NCBI RefSeq assembly: GCF_026241165.1
Contig: NZ_JAPFQN010000010.1
Span: forward strand, 1 to 64,000
Source of the DNA: Mangrovivirga halotolerans
Lineage (GTDB): Bacteria > Bacteroidota > Bacteroidia > Cytophagales > Cyclobacteriaceae
Direction: 5' to 3'
Length of the DNA stretch: 64,000 bases
The first letter of the stretch is position 1; every line of letters starts with the position of its first letter. Both the position numbers and the translations under genes were made by a program. Under the pieces are notes generated by a model. That model did not search any database. It saw only the letters and a list, made by a program, of their open reading frames with translations, and was not told the DNA's origin. Positions 44,401 to 53,204 of the stretch are shown here, piece after piece.

Positions 44401-45371
44401 ATACCTCTCCTGGAAATATCGGAGGAGCATTCAGGACAAACGAAGATGTGGATCTGGAAGTAACCGGTGATGTTGATGGTCTTTATAATGTAGGCTGGAC
44501 TGAAGCAGGAGAGTGGCTGGAGTTTGATATTAATTCTACTGCATCTAATTATGATATTGCATTGCGTGTGGCCTCTGCTGTTGGCGGTGGATCGTTGAGG
44601 GTGGAGATCGATGGTAATGATGTGACCGGATCTGTAGCCGTACCGAATACTGGCGGATGGCAAAGTTATCAGACCATCACTATAGAAGATGTAGATATAG
44701 CAGAAGGGGTACATAAGATGAGGGTGTTCTTTATTGCAGGTGGTATTAACTTAAATTATGTGGCTTTTGCGGAGAATGTGGTGGTGCCAACTGGTTGTAC
44801 CCAGGCATATCCAAATGGAGATTATACAGTAGAAATTTCCCGGGATTCCAATAATCCAACGTTGACATTTGTACCAGGCTATAATGGTATTGGTAACCCA
44901 GCCACACTGCTATATTATGGTACTGAACCAGAAGGTATTTATCCTGGATATGTTGTTTCACCTGACGAACCATTTCAAATTAATGCAGCTGAAGACCAGA
45001 AGATCTATTTTTATTACACATATAGTGTTCCGGAAGGTGGAGAACGAAATTCTTCCGGCAACAGACATTCTTTTGTGGTAGGAAGTTGCACTACAGATTC
45101 AAGGATATTAGGTGTTGAAAATAATCAGTCATTGAATGGTGAAGAACTAATGTTATACCCAAATCCGGTACAGTACGAACTTATTGTCAGATTAAACAAC
45201 GGGGACTACGAATCAGTACAAATTTTAGATAATACGGGCAGAGTGATTCGGGTTCAGGCAATTAATAAACGAGAGACGAGTATTAACGTTCAGGACCTTC
45301 CTCGTGGAATGTATGTGATAAGAATCCTGGGTGATAACGAGCCTTTAACGAGAAAATTCATGAAATACTGA
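41412..45371 (+). CDS. modular GH16 beta-glucanase (laminarinase-like) with T9SS sorting domain
   Basis: This 1319-residue secreted protein has a signal peptide at 1-27. A GH16 domain (about 28-305) contains the catalytic GEIDIMEAG (E-x-D-x-x-E). Two related modules of about 165 residues (near 315-490 and 495-665) share YGLxRDGQWHxxIIP segments and may bind sugar. Then come two repeats of a Big2-like domain (SIDVNPSTVSINEGETQQFTA) plus a CBM6-like domain (VEAEDY...GWTEAGEWLEYDI). Next is a cysteine-flanked segment of about 100 residues, then the T9SS tail LYPNPVQYELIV...GMYVIRI. It should hydrolyse beta-1,3- or mixed-linked glucans at the cell surface. The GH3 gene opposite would complete the hydrolysis. 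Confidence 0.92.
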   Translation: MKTKTIILRRVGVFMALIFLQLTAHAQTLLWSDEFNGTQLDQSVWTYAIGDGCDQGICGWGNQELQTYTSNNTSIENGHLVITARRENVNGKSFTSARLLTKDKVSVKYGRVEASIKLPDMNNGLWPAFWMLGDGNRWPFTGEIDIMEAGFNATSTNTNAVAKANVFWRAEDAGVTGNLQYGNEDAFKYDAPAEAGKLLNEDFFVYRVDWTPDRLTAYVLETDVNGDPIEATAYEVFNIDKGTTFESEFFSGDNFYILLNMAVGGWLPFSSAENNPANVTALPNIGSEADMLIDYVRVYDINGYGEVTLGNVEEELLSADGFGLFSDGTTTASQLNFGVDAEIFLWEDPANPEIQLDSIASPYGDQAFEVTFPANQYGGMTINSSDILNFDNYRNGSLRFKIKTTSQEPFNISVESTNGASGVEFAAGEEKYGLVRDGQWHDVIIPLELLVTNFKGVQAPFTIGNVEFNNPTVASTFTIDEIHYSSQPAPEYEKYVPAIGNYGLYTNSTVADELTLGTEGDLYVWEQTLAEGPAETYNGQEALSYVGNNLGWFGLGFTADQIHDLSAFESGNLRLAMKTTSNETLNLTINIGLAEGTVVFEAGNDPYGFARDGQWHELIIPVSDFDGVNMSGVETLFSINGTGNITDLALADIYFEYTGTETKVLTSIDVNPSTVSINEGETQQFTAQGYDQNGDPINASFTWDATGGTIDGNGLFTGTTQGTYTITASSNSVNGTAQVTVNPVESGFIFPGLVEAEDYNEGGFFDTSAGNTGGAYRSDDVDIQVTGDATGLYNIGWTEAGEWLEYDINATAASELYDINLRLASPQGNGKLHIEIDGQDVTGPIYPVNTGNWQVYSTVVVENVAISSGSHVMRIVIDAPGFNLNYIEGVESVEEPVLTSIVLSPDVATINEGQTQQFTAQGFDQNNEPINASFAWTATGGTIDNNGLFTGTIAGEFTVTATSGTVSGEAAVTVNSVFTGFNIPGRVEAENFSGYYDTSPGNIGGAFRTNEDVDLEVTGDVDGLYNVGWTEAGEWLEFDINSTASNYDIALRVASAVGGGSLRVEIDGNDVTGSVAVPNTGGWQSYQTITIEDVDIAEGVHKMRVFFIAGGINLNYVAFAENVVVPTGCTQAYPNGDYTVEISRDSNNPTLTFVPGYNGIGNPATLLYYGTEPEGIYPGYVVSPDEPFQINAAEDQKIYFYYTYSVPEGGERNSSGNRHSFVVGSCTTDSRILGVENNQSLNGEELMLYPNPVQYELIVRLNNGDYESVQILDNTGRVIRVQAINKRETSINVQDLPRGMYVIRILGDNEPLTRKFMKY

Positions 45372-45406
45372 TAATCAAATAGGGGTAATTTGTTTTATAT
45401 AGGGGC

Positions 45407-45447
45407 AGCCCTGCTGAGCGAGAGTTTGGCGGGGCTATTTTTTTTTG
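45407..45447 (+). terminator. terminator after the GH16 gene
   Basis: AGCCCTGC pairs with GCGGGGCT (one mismatch) around a 14-nt loop and is followed by a run of ten T within 12 bases. It lies 36 bp after the GH16 stop codon. Confidence 0.75.
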
Positions 45448-45470
45448 TTTAATTCAGCATAAAAGGCTAT

Positions 45471-46620
45471 ACAATTGCCCATGTCGATCATCCTCATTGC
45501 AAATAAGGACGATTGATTTCTCCGTGGGCATCATTAATAAAAGTTGCTCCATCGTCCTTGTTTAGCATAGCGTAACGAGGATGTATTGAGGATAGCGTTT
45601 GTAACGCTGATTTTATACTGTGTCATTTTAGATTTAGGATGCTTCATTTCAGGCAATACAATTGCCTTTCTCGGTCATCCTCATTGCAAATAAGGACGAT
45701 TGATTTCTCCGTGGGCATCATTAATAAAAGTTGCTCCATCGTCCTTGTTTAGCGTAGCGTAACGAGGATGTATTGAGAACAGCGTTTGAAACGCTGATTT
45801 TATACTGTGTCATTTTGATTTAGGATGCTTCATTTCAGGCAATACAATTGCCTTTCTCGCGCATCCTCATTGCAAATTAGGGCGATTGATTTCTGTGTGG
45901 GCATCATTAATAAAAGTTGCTCCATCGTCCTTGTTTAGCATAGCGTAACGAGGATGTATTGAGGACAGCGTTTGTAACGCTGATTTTATACTGTGTCATT
46001 TTGATTTAGGATGTTTCATTTCAGGCAATACAATTGCCTTTCTCGGTCATCCTCATTGCAAATAAGGACGATTGATTTCTCCGTGGATATTATTAATAAA
46101 AGTTGCTCCATCGTCCTTGTTTAGCGTAGCGTAACGAGGATGTATTGAGAACAGCGTTTGAAACGCTGATTTTATACTGTGTCATTTTGATTTAGGATGC
46201 TTCATTTCAGGCAATACAATTGCCTTTCTCGGTCATCCTCATTGCAAATTAGGGCGATTGATTTCTGTGTGGGCATCATTAATAAAAGTTGCTCCATCGT
46301 CCTTGTTTAGCGTAGCGTAACGAGGATGTATTGAGAACAGCGTTTGAAACGCTGATTTTATACTGTGTCATTTTGATTTAGGATGCTTCATTTCAGGCAA
46401 TACAATTGCCTTTCTCGGTCATCCTCATTGCAAATTAGGGCGATTGATTTCTGTGTGGGCATCATTAATAAAAGTTGCTCCATCGTCCTTGTTTAGCGTA
46501 GCGTAACGAGGATGTATTGAGGACAGCGTTTGTAACGCTGATTTTATACTGTGTCATTTTGATTTAGGATGTTTCATTTCAGGCAATACGATTACCCTTC
46601 CTGATTATCCTCATTGCAAT
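45471..46620. repeat. tandem array of 186-bp repeats (six full units plus a partial)
   Basis: Unit starts (ACAATTGCC) lie at 45471, 45658, 45843, 46030, 46216 and 46402, with a partial unit at 46588, a spacing of 185-187 bp. Each unit has three hairpins: GGCAAT-ACA-ATTGCC at the junction, a long one pairing CATCCTC...AGGACGAT with ATCGTCCT...GAGGATG, and CAGCGTT...AACGCTG. Units differ in blocks (AAATAAGGACG or AAATTAGGGCG; TTTGTAACG or TTTGAAACG), giving a mosaic. The CAGCGTT hairpin keeps pairing in both versions. No ORF runs through it. Confidence 0.9.
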
Positions 46621-46729
46621 TTTAGATTTGTTTTTGAGGAAATATCAATCAGCTTTTGATTTAAATTCCAGATATAGATAGTTTATTGTTACTGAATTAA
46701 TTATTTGAGATTTTCGTTAATATAAATGG

Positions 46730-46778
46730 GCGTGATTAAACCTCTAAAAACTAAAATTATTTGGAAGTTTAATCACGC
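46730..46778. terminator. long-loop hairpin at the end of the GH3 gene
   Basis: GCGTGATTAAAC (46730-46741) and GTTTAATCACGC (46767-46778) are a perfect 12-bp inverted repeat with a 25-nt loop, followed on the plus strand by ATTTATTTTTTG. It lies about 65 bp beyond the GH3 stop and may end transcription from either side. Confidence 0.55.
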
Positions 46779-46841
46779 ATTTATTTTTTGTATTACTTAG
46801 TTATATTCTGCCTAGGGGAGTTAGGTAAAAAATCTTAGTCT

Positions 46842-49166
46842 TTACTTTGAACCTTCTTTTTCCTTTTCTTCCAGGTTCATTTCTATATTTTTCAGCTGGT
46901 TTTCAACATCTGAGACGATAATTTCGGAAGGAACATTGGCAGTTTCTACCAATTTTATATCTGATACAGATGCCCCGACCTGGAATGTGTATTCACCGGC
47001 TTCTGTAATCCATGCTGAACGATCTGTATGATAGGAGGCAAGATCATCAACAGAAATTGAAAAAGTTAGTGTCTGTGTTTCTCCGGGAGATAACGTCTTT
47101 GTTTTTAAGAATCCTTTTAATTCGCGAATTGGTTTTGGGAGGTTAGATTCCGGAGCGGATACATACAACTGCACAACTTCTTTTGCCGCCATTTTACCGG
47201 TGTTTTCTACTGTCATAGATATTTCAAATGAACCTGAATTTTCTGTTACATTAAGGTCTTTATATTCAAAAGAGGTATATGATTGACCATATCCAAAGGG
47301 AAAAGATGTGTTAACATCTGCTGTTTCAAAATGGCGGTAACCCACGAAAATACCTTCTTCGTAATGTACTTCAGCTGGCCTTGCCATCATAAAACTGATA
47401 TTTCCTTCCATAGGAAGATCATATTCCTTTCCGGGAAAATTCTCTGATGATAAATGATCGGATATTTTAACAGGGAAAGTCATAGGTAATTTACCCGAAG
47501 GGCTTACTTCTCCTGAAACAATATCGTAAACAGCATTGCCTGCTTCCTGTCCTGGTTGCCAGGTAATCAGGATTGCATCAGCTAGTTCTTTCCATGAATC
47601 AGTTTCAATAACTCCACCGATATTTAGTAATACTATAAATTTCTTTTCTTTATCATGAAAGACTTTAGACAGCTGTTTTATTGCATTTAATTCTTTCTCT
47701 GTCAAGAGATAATCATTCTCATATGACCTATCCATAAATTCCCCTGACGATCTGCCCAGGGTGAAAATGGCAACATCATTACGATCAGCAATACTATTTA
47801 ATTGTTCTGTAGTCCATGTTCTTTCATCGATCATTTGATCAGGAACCATTGCAAATTCCTTTGGAGGTAGTTTTGCTTTTTCATCTTTAATATAAGACTG
47901 GTAAACATTGGCTAATTCCTCATCAAAGCTAATTTCGTTTGTTTTAAAACCTTCAATAATAGTGACATCTCCGATATTGTTTACATCCCCGCTTCCGGTG
48001 CCGCCAATAAATGTGTCATAGGATGCATTGCCAAATAAGGCTATTTTTTGAGTTTTTTGTATTGGAAGTGCCTGGTTTTCATTCTTTAGCAATACCATTC
48101 CCTGGGTGGCGGCTTTTCTTGCTAATTCACGATGCTTTTTCAGCTCCGGCTCTCCATCAGGTTCATATCCTTTAAATGAAAGTGTTTTGGTATAAATATT
48201 TAGAATTCGCTCGACATTTTGATTCAGGGTTTCCATTGATAAAGATCCATCAGCTATTGCTTTCCTGATATCCTCTCTTTGTTTTTCAATTCCGGGCATG
48301 AGCAGGTCATTGCCGGCTTTCATTTGCTCTACGGCACTGTTTCCTGCAAACCAGTCAGTCATTACAAATCCGTCATAATTCCATTCATTTCTTAAAATAT
48401 CAGTAAGAAGATCATGCCGTTGTGAGGCATATACGCCATTTATACGGTTATATGCAGACATTACTGTCCAGGGCTCTGCTTCTTTTACGGCAATCTCAAA
48501 TCCTTTGAGATATATTTCCCGCATTGCTCTTTCACTTATCACAGCGTTTACTGTAATACGATTCGTCTCCTGGTTGTTTGCGGCGAAATGTTTAATACTT
48601 GTGCCGACTCCTTGTTCCTGAACGCCTTTAACAAATGCTGCAGCCATTTTTCCAGCTAATAATGGATCTTCTGAATAGTATTCGAAATTTCTGCCTGTCA
48701 GTGGATTACGGTGAATATTTAATGCCGGAGCCAGCAATATATCGACACCATATTCTTTAGCTTCTTCACCAAAAGCTTCACCGACCTTTTTCATCAGATC
48801 CAGGTCCCAGGTTGATGCCATAAGTGTTGCTATTGGAAAAGCTGTTGCATAATATTTTTTATCATCACCTGGTCTTTCCGGTGTGATACGTATACCGGCA
48901 GGACCATCAGCAAGGACGATTTGCGGAAGTCCGATGCGATCAATAGCAAATGAATGACCGGCAGCACCGGGAATCTTGTCTTTGATTTTTGCAGATTCAG
49001 GTGTGATACCCGGAAAGTAAAATCCAACGCCTACAACGATGTTGATTTTTTCTTCGAGGGTCAGGCCTTTAACAACCTGGGGAATGTTTTCGGTAGTTAA
49101 CTTTTGTGCCTTTATCGGAGCTGTTGATAGTAATATTGTAATTACCAGGGGGATGATTTTTTTCAT
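46842..49166 (-). CDS. bglX: GH3 family beta-glucosidase
   Basis: This 774-residue enzyme has a signal peptide (MKKIIPLVITILLSTAPIKAQ). The GH3 N-terminal barrel includes IVLADGPAGIRI, RNPLTGRNFEYYSEDP, IKHFAANNQE and the nucleophile motif GFVMTDW (Asp). The C-terminal alpha/beta sandwich has LFGNASYDTFIGGTGSGDVN and LTEKELNAIKQL, and a fibronectin III-like domain follows (VENTGKMAAKEVVQLYVS). It releases glucose from oligoglucosides, probably in the periplasm, and pairs functionally with the GH16 enzyme. The symbol is by family resemblance only. The Crp-type regulator lies 68 bp upstream in the same direction. Confidence 0.9.
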   Translation of the reverse strand: MKKIIPLVITILLSTAPIKAQKLTTENIPQVVKGLTLEEKINIVVGVGFYFPGITPESAKIKDKIPGAAGHSFAIDRIGLPQIVLADGPAGIRITPERPGDDKKYYATAFPIATLMASTWDLDLMKKVGEAFGEEAKEYGVDILLAPALNIHRNPLTGRNFEYYSEDPLLAGKMAAAFVKGVQEQGVGTSIKHFAANNQETNRITVNAVISERAMREIYLKGFEIAVKEAEPWTVMSAYNRINGVYASQRHDLLTDILRNEWNYDGFVMTDWFAGNSAVEQMKAGNDLLMPGIEKQREDIRKAIADGSLSMETLNQNVERILNIYTKTLSFKGYEPDGEPELKKHRELARKAATQGMVLLKNENQALPIQKTQKIALFGNASYDTFIGGTGSGDVNNIGDVTIIEGFKTNEISFDEELANVYQSYIKDEKAKLPPKEFAMVPDQMIDERTWTTEQLNSIADRNDVAIFTLGRSSGEFMDRSYENDYLLTEKELNAIKQLSKVFHDKEKKFIVLLNIGGVIETDSWKELADAILITWQPGQEAGNAVYDIVSGEVSPSGKLPMTFPVKISDHLSSENFPGKEYDLPMEGNISFMMARPAEVHYEEGIFVGYRHFETADVNTSFPFGYGQSYTSFEYKDLNVTENSGSFEISMTVENTGKMAAKEVVQLYVSAPESNLPKPIRELKGFLKTKTLSPGETQTLTFSISVDDLASYHTDRSAWITEAGEYTFQVGASVSDIKLVETANVPSEIIVSDVENQLKNIEMNLEEKEKEGSK

Positions 49167-49234
49167 TTTAGTTTCATGTTTATTGTAAACACAAGTAACT
49201 AAAAATCAGGAACTAAAAAATTGATAAATATCAA

Positions 49235-49801
49235 TTAATGAAGTTGATTTCGAATCCGGCTTAATGTTTCAAAAGTTATTCCCAGGTAGGATGCTATATA
49301 TTTTAGAGGAGCTCGTTTAATAATTTCAGGATCGTTGGCCATTAATTTTTCATACCGTTGAAAGGCTGTTTCAAACTGAAGGGCTTCCATTCTGTATTGA
49401 GATAGAATAAGTGAAGTGGCAAACATGGACCGGTATAATTTGCTGATGTTAAGATCAATATCAGATAATTTTTCCAGTGACTTTTTGGGTAGTAGTATTA
49501 TTTCGGAATCTTCTATGCATTGTATGATCAGGTTACTTGGTTCTTCGTTAAAATAACTGATTATCGAAAAACAAAAGTTGTCATCATATGCGAACCATTC
49601 TGTTATTTCGCGTCCGTCTTTAATATAATAGATCCGCACCATTCCCTTTTTTATATAATAGATGTGCCGGCAAATGGAATGGTAATCCAGGAGAAAGTCA
49701 TTATTTTTTAATGTTTTGGTTTGTGTTGATTCTTCCAGCTTATCAAAAGCTTCATCCGGTAGTGTATAGAGAGAATTAATACGGTTTTTAAATGCCGGCA
49801 T
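49235..49801 (-). CDS. Crp/Fnr-family transcriptional regulator
   Basis: From the ATG at 49801 (MPAFKNRINSLYTL) the product is about 188 residues. The earlier in-frame ATG at 49846 adds a less likely 15-residue tail. A cyclic-nucleotide-binding-like beta-roll (LKNNDFLLDYHSICRHIYYIKKGMVRIYYI) spans about 25-130, followed by a C-terminal helix-turn-helix (APLKYIASYLGITFETLSRIRNQL). The short form is typical of Bacteroidota Crp-like regulators. It precedes the GH3 gene in the same direction, which suggests, without proof, control of the glucan genes. Confidence 0.8.
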   Translation of the reverse strand: MPAFKNRINSLYTLPDEAFDKLEESTQTKTLKNNDFLLDYHSICRHIYYIKKGMVRIYYIKDGREITEWFAYDDNFCFSIISYFNEEPSNLIIQCIEDSEIILLPKKSLEKLSDIDLNISKLYRSMFATSLILSQYRMEALQFETAFQRYEKLMANDPEIIKRAPLKYIASYLGITFETLSRIRNQLH

Positions 49802-50004
49802 AATATTTTTTATGGTGATTTTTAAAATATATGAAATGCTAAGCAATTTTATAGTTTCTATCTTAGAAATTAGTCGTAATTACTTTGCTAACAAACATTT
49901 TTTTATCAGGATATAAACATCTAATGAAACAATTTATCAAGGTGAATTTTGTTTTACGATGGTCCGTTGGGATTTTAGAACAAAAAAAAGGTGCCTGAGG
50001 AGAA

Positions 50005-50345
50005 TATTAATAATTTCAATCGCCCTTGTTTAGCACAGCCTAACAAGGGTGGGGGAGATCATCGTTTGTTGAGTCTTCTGTATCATGTAAATTTGAATTA
50101 CAAATCCATGGATAAGGCTATAGTGTTACAAATCCTGAAAAGCGGTTATTTTTGATTTAAAAGTATTTCAAATTGAAATAAATTCCATAAAAGGAAGGTG
50201 CTGTTCGATATTTGTAATGTCGAACTTTTATCCTAGGATCTGTGATCCGAATTAAATTTAGAGCAGTCACAGGTAGTATTATTATGCCAGAGGTTAATTT
50301 CAGGCAATACGATTACCCTTCTCATACATCCTCCTTGCAAAGGAA
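50005..50345. repeat. degenerate copies of the 186-bp repeat
   Basis: CAATCGCCCTTGTTTAGC and GCCTAACAAGGGTG (about 50017-50052), then TCTGTATCATGTAAATTT, echo the second half of the unit. AGGCAATACGATTACCC, then CATCCTCCTTGCAAAGG (about 50302-50342) echo the first half. They are non-coding and outside the main array. Otherwise nothing was recognised in 49802-50364. Confidence 0.5.
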
Positions 50346-50364
50346 AATTGTGAGTTTGGCCAGT

Positions 50365-50640
50365 CTAATTTTTGCTATAAAGTGCAATAGAATCTGAAAC
50401 AGAAATGATAAAAAGAACAAGTAGTCCAAAGGCGCCAAGAGGTAAAGAGATGAACCCAAACCATGGAATAACCATCCATTCGCAATTTCCTTCATGACAA
50501 GGTTGGTTAGTAGTTGCCTCAGTGATCCATGCCCCGATAAAACCGATAATAAATGGAGAGAGGCCTATGAAAATTACCAGAGCCAGCCAAAGAGGAAGAC
50601 GGGTTAGATAATGTTTTTTCTGTTTAATGATAACTGGCAT
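50365..50640 (-). CDS. small two-helix membrane protein
   Basis: This 91-residue protein has two hydrophobic helices (LPLWLALVIFIGLSPFIIGFIGAWI and FGFISLPLGAFGLLVLFIISV). They flank a short loop with two cysteines, CHEGNC, that would face the periplasm and could form a disulfide. No family is recognised. It is solitary between relics of the 186-bp repeat. Confidence 0.6.
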   Translation of the reverse strand: MPVIIKQKKHYLTRLPLWLALVIFIGLSPFIIGFIGAWITEATTNQPCHEGNCEWMVIPWFGFISLPLGAFGLLVLFIISVSDSIALYSKN

Positions 50641-50734
50641 AATCTTTTAATATACTGGTTTTAGTTCGGAAGTAATTTAATCAAATTATGATGTTATCAG
50701 TGATAGATAGTTTTTTGTGGTAAAGATCAAGTCG

Positions 50735-50812
50735 CACATTCTCGTTGCAAATGAAACGATTGTTGTCTTCCTAGGTAACATAAATAAATGCAAGTATCAA
50801 TAATAAAAAGTT
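50735..50812. repeat. further degenerate copy of the 186-bp repeat
   Basis: GCACATTCTCGTTGCAAATGA, then CGATTGTTGTCTTCC and ATCAATAATAAAAAGTTG align in order with the first half of the array unit (GCATCCTCATTGCAAATAAGG, CGATTGATTTCTCC, ATCATTAATAAAAGTTG). Confidence 0.45.
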
Positions 50813-50841
50813 GTCTTATTGATAGTTTTCATTGTTGAATG

Positions 50842-52272
50842 TTAGTACCCCATCCATATTGCCAGTAAAATGGATAATATACCACAGGAAAACAAAATAA
50901 TAAAAAGAGGTAATATGAACTTTAGCCATTTTCCAAATGGAATTGAAGCAAAGCCAATCATAGCCATCAATACTCCATTAGTTGGAATTATTATGTTTGA
51001 TAACCCATCTCCCAATACAAAGGCCAACACTCCTGTTTGCCGGGTAATTCCTATAAGATCTGAAAGAGGTGTCATAATTGGCATCGATACCAGTGCCTGT
51101 CCTGATGCGGAAGGAATGAAGAAATTTAATGTAGACTGAAATACGAGCATACCACTACCTGCCATTGATTTAGGCATTAACATTAAATTATTTGAAGCAT
51201 GGTTTAAAATAGTATCTATAATCTGACTTTCTTGCATTACCACTGAAATGCCCCTGGCAAAACCAATTATAAGGGCTGGAATGATCATTTTTTCCAATCC
51301 TTTTACAAAGGTTTCCATTGCCTGATCTCCGGATAGACCACTGATTAGAATGACCAGAATACCAATTCCTATAAATCCTCCGGTCATTTCAATCAATCCC
51401 CATCCAATGGTTTGAACACATAACATTATAATTGCATACCCAAAGATCAATACGAATAGAATCCATAAATGCCGGGAGGTTAATTTTTGTTCTTCTATTT
51501 TTAGTTTTTCAGATTTAGTGTATGAGTTTCCCGGAGCAAGAGAAGCTATTTTATTTTGTTTTACTCTTTTTCCATAATACATTAAATAACTAAACCCTAT
51601 AACCAGAAAAAGCATAAAGAGAAAAAATCTGAAAACCATTCCACTTCCTAAGGGCAGTTCAGCTATTTGTTGTGCGATAGTTACATTAAATGGATTGGTT
51701 ATGGCGGTAGACCAGCCAATGAATGCCGGTAATGCAATTAAAGCCAGACCAAACATCCGGTCATATCCAAATTCTTTTGATAAAACCAGAAATACCGGTA
51801 TGAGTGGAATCAACTCAACTGCCAGTCCTAAGATTGCGCTTGCGGCAGATATAGAAAGGTAAATCAAAAAGAAAAGGATAGTTGGTCTTTGTCTGAATTT
51901 TTGAATAAGGAAAAATAATATTGCATTGATCGTTTTAGTGTAAATAACAATGTTGAAAATTGCCCCGGCTATAAATACAAAAAATATTAACGCTGCTGAT
52001 TGCAGCATTCCTTTTGGAATAGCGGTTAACAGATCTAATAATGAAACCGGAGAAGCTTCTCCTTTTACTTTTTCATTTAACAAAAGCCCTTTTAATGAGA
52101 TCGTTTTAGGTAATTCCCTGTAACTGCCCGGTACTAGTACTGTTTGTTCAATTTTTCCAAATTTCCTGGTGGTTCGTTGATAAGCTCCTGAAGGAACAAA
52201 GTAAGTTAGAATAGCACAAAAAAGAATAATAATGGAGAGAAAGATAAAGACATGCGGAACTTTTATTTTCAT
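50842..52272 (-). CDS. YfcC-family transporter
   Basis: This 476-residue membrane protein has about 12 helices. The start KIKVPHVFIFLSIIILFCAILTYFVPSGAY and the segment ALIAGFARGI-like (ALIIGFARGISVVMQES) with QIIDTILNHASNN are typical of the YfcC/ArcD-like group of the ion-transporter superfamily. Relatives carry dicarboxylates, amino acids or peptides, and the substrate here is unknown. The conserved GxxNxxxPxxSGQA-like element appears as NFFIPSASGQALVSMPIM. It is followed upstream by an esterase gene with a 52-bp gap in the same direction. Confidence 0.8.
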   Translation of the reverse strand: MKIKVPHVFIFLSIIILFCAILTYFVPSGAYQRTTRKFGKIEQTVLVPGSYRELPKTISLKGLLLNEKVKGEASPVSLLDLLTAIPKGMLQSAALIFFVFIAGAIFNIVIYTKTINAILFFLIQKFRQRPTILFFLIYLSISAASAILGLAVELIPLIPVFLVLSKEFGYDRMFGLALIALPAFIGWSTAITNPFNVTIAQQIAELPLGSGMVFRFFLFMLFLVIGFSYLMYYGKRVKQNKIASLAPGNSYTKSEKLKIEEQKLTSRHLWILFVLIFGYAIIMLCVQTIGWGLIEMTGGFIGIGILVILISGLSGDQAMETFVKGLEKMIIPALIIGFARGISVVMQESQIIDTILNHASNNLMLMPKSMAGSGMLVFQSTLNFFIPSASGQALVSMPIMTPLSDLIGITRQTGVLAFVLGDGLSNIIIPTNGVLMAMIGFASIPFGKWLKFILPLFIILFSCGILSILLAIWMGY

Positions 52273-52324
52273 ATTTTTATTGTTGAGAGTGACTTTATCA
52301 TTCCGTTATATCTGTTTATTTTAA

Positions 52325-53125
52325 TTATTCTTTATTTATCCAATCGATGACAAAGCCCATTAAATCTTGGGGAATGGTGTGACCTCCATCAAATTTTTGA
52401 TAGGTCACATCATAACCATTTCTTATTAATAGATCTCGTCCGTTTTCAGCAAAATTGATGGGTACCAGTTTATCTGTTTCACCTTGAATGATCAGAGTTG
52501 GTACACTTTTTCCCTCTTTTATATTATCATTTCCGAGCCAGTCTTCGTCAACCACTGAACTGAAAATTATCATCCCATCTACTTTATCATGATGGTGGAT
52601 ACCTGTTAAATAGGTGATAATGCCCCCTTGAGAAAATCCAAGAAAGTATATTTTATCAATATTAAATGACCGTTTTAAATCAGTCATAACTTGTGCCATT
52701 TGCTTTTCTGTGGTTAAACGCATGGCTGCCTTTTCTCGCTCAGAGGCGGGTCTTTCCAGCATAATATATGATGATATATCATATAGAAACCATTCATAGC
52801 CGATTGTGCCGTCATTTTTGAGAAAACTATACGGTGCTTCCGGAGTCGCATAAATAAAGCCAGCTTCGGTAAAATAATTACTTAAACGTTGAAAACTTTC
52901 AGCAGTACTTCCAAATCCATGCAGACCTATTACCAGAGTATGGCTTTTTGTTGAATCATAATTATCAGGCAGGGAAACCAGTGTAGGAGTAAAGGCATTG
53001 ATGTTACTCCAAATAGTTAAAGGATTTTGGGTTGTGTCATTTTGTGCCTGAACAGAAAGGTGTCCAAATGAAAAAATTAACAATAATAGTGTGTTGAATA
53101 ATTTTATATAGACTGCCATCTTCAT
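52325..53125 (-). CDS. exported phospholipase/carboxylesterase-like hydrolase
   Basis: This 266-residue protein has a signal peptide (KLFNTLLLLIFSFGHLSVQAQ). Its alpha/beta hydrolase features are VIGLHGFGSTAESFQ (oxyanion loop), nucleophile GFSQGGIITYL, IIQGETDKLVPI (Asp) and FDGGHTIPQDL (His). It resembles the Abhydrolase_2 carboxylesterase group. It is probably periplasmic and may act on short-chain esters or acylated sugars. It is co-directional with the YfcC gene. A TTTG-N19-TACTTTCA promoter-like pair lies about 95-120 bp upstream. Confidence 0.8.
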   Translation of the reverse strand: MKMAVYIKLFNTLLLLIFSFGHLSVQAQNDTTQNPLTIWSNINAFTPTLVSLPDNYDSTKSHTLVIGLHGFGSTAESFQRLSNYFTEAGFIYATPEAPYSFLKNDGTIGYEWFLYDISSYIMLERPASEREKAAMRLTTEKQMAQVMTDLKRSFNIDKIYFLGFSQGGIITYLTGIHHHDKVDGMIIFSSVVDEDWLGNDNIKEGKSVPTLIIQGETDKLVPINFAENGRDLLIRNGYDVTYQKFDGGHTIPQDLMGFVIDWINKE

Positions 53126-53204
53126 TTTAAAATTGTGGTAATTTGATTTCCTATTTTATGGCTATAAATGTTCTAAAGATGACTGTAAGCTTATTATTAA
53201 CATC

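Noticed and set aside
44121-44714. 197-codon antisense ORF in the GH16 gene
   Set aside because: Lies opposite repetitive CBM6/Big2 coding sequence with Cys/Ser-rich chance composition; a shadow frame.
45471-46620. CRISPR array
   Set aside because: Units are 186 bp and repetitive throughout, with no unique spacers and no cas genes.
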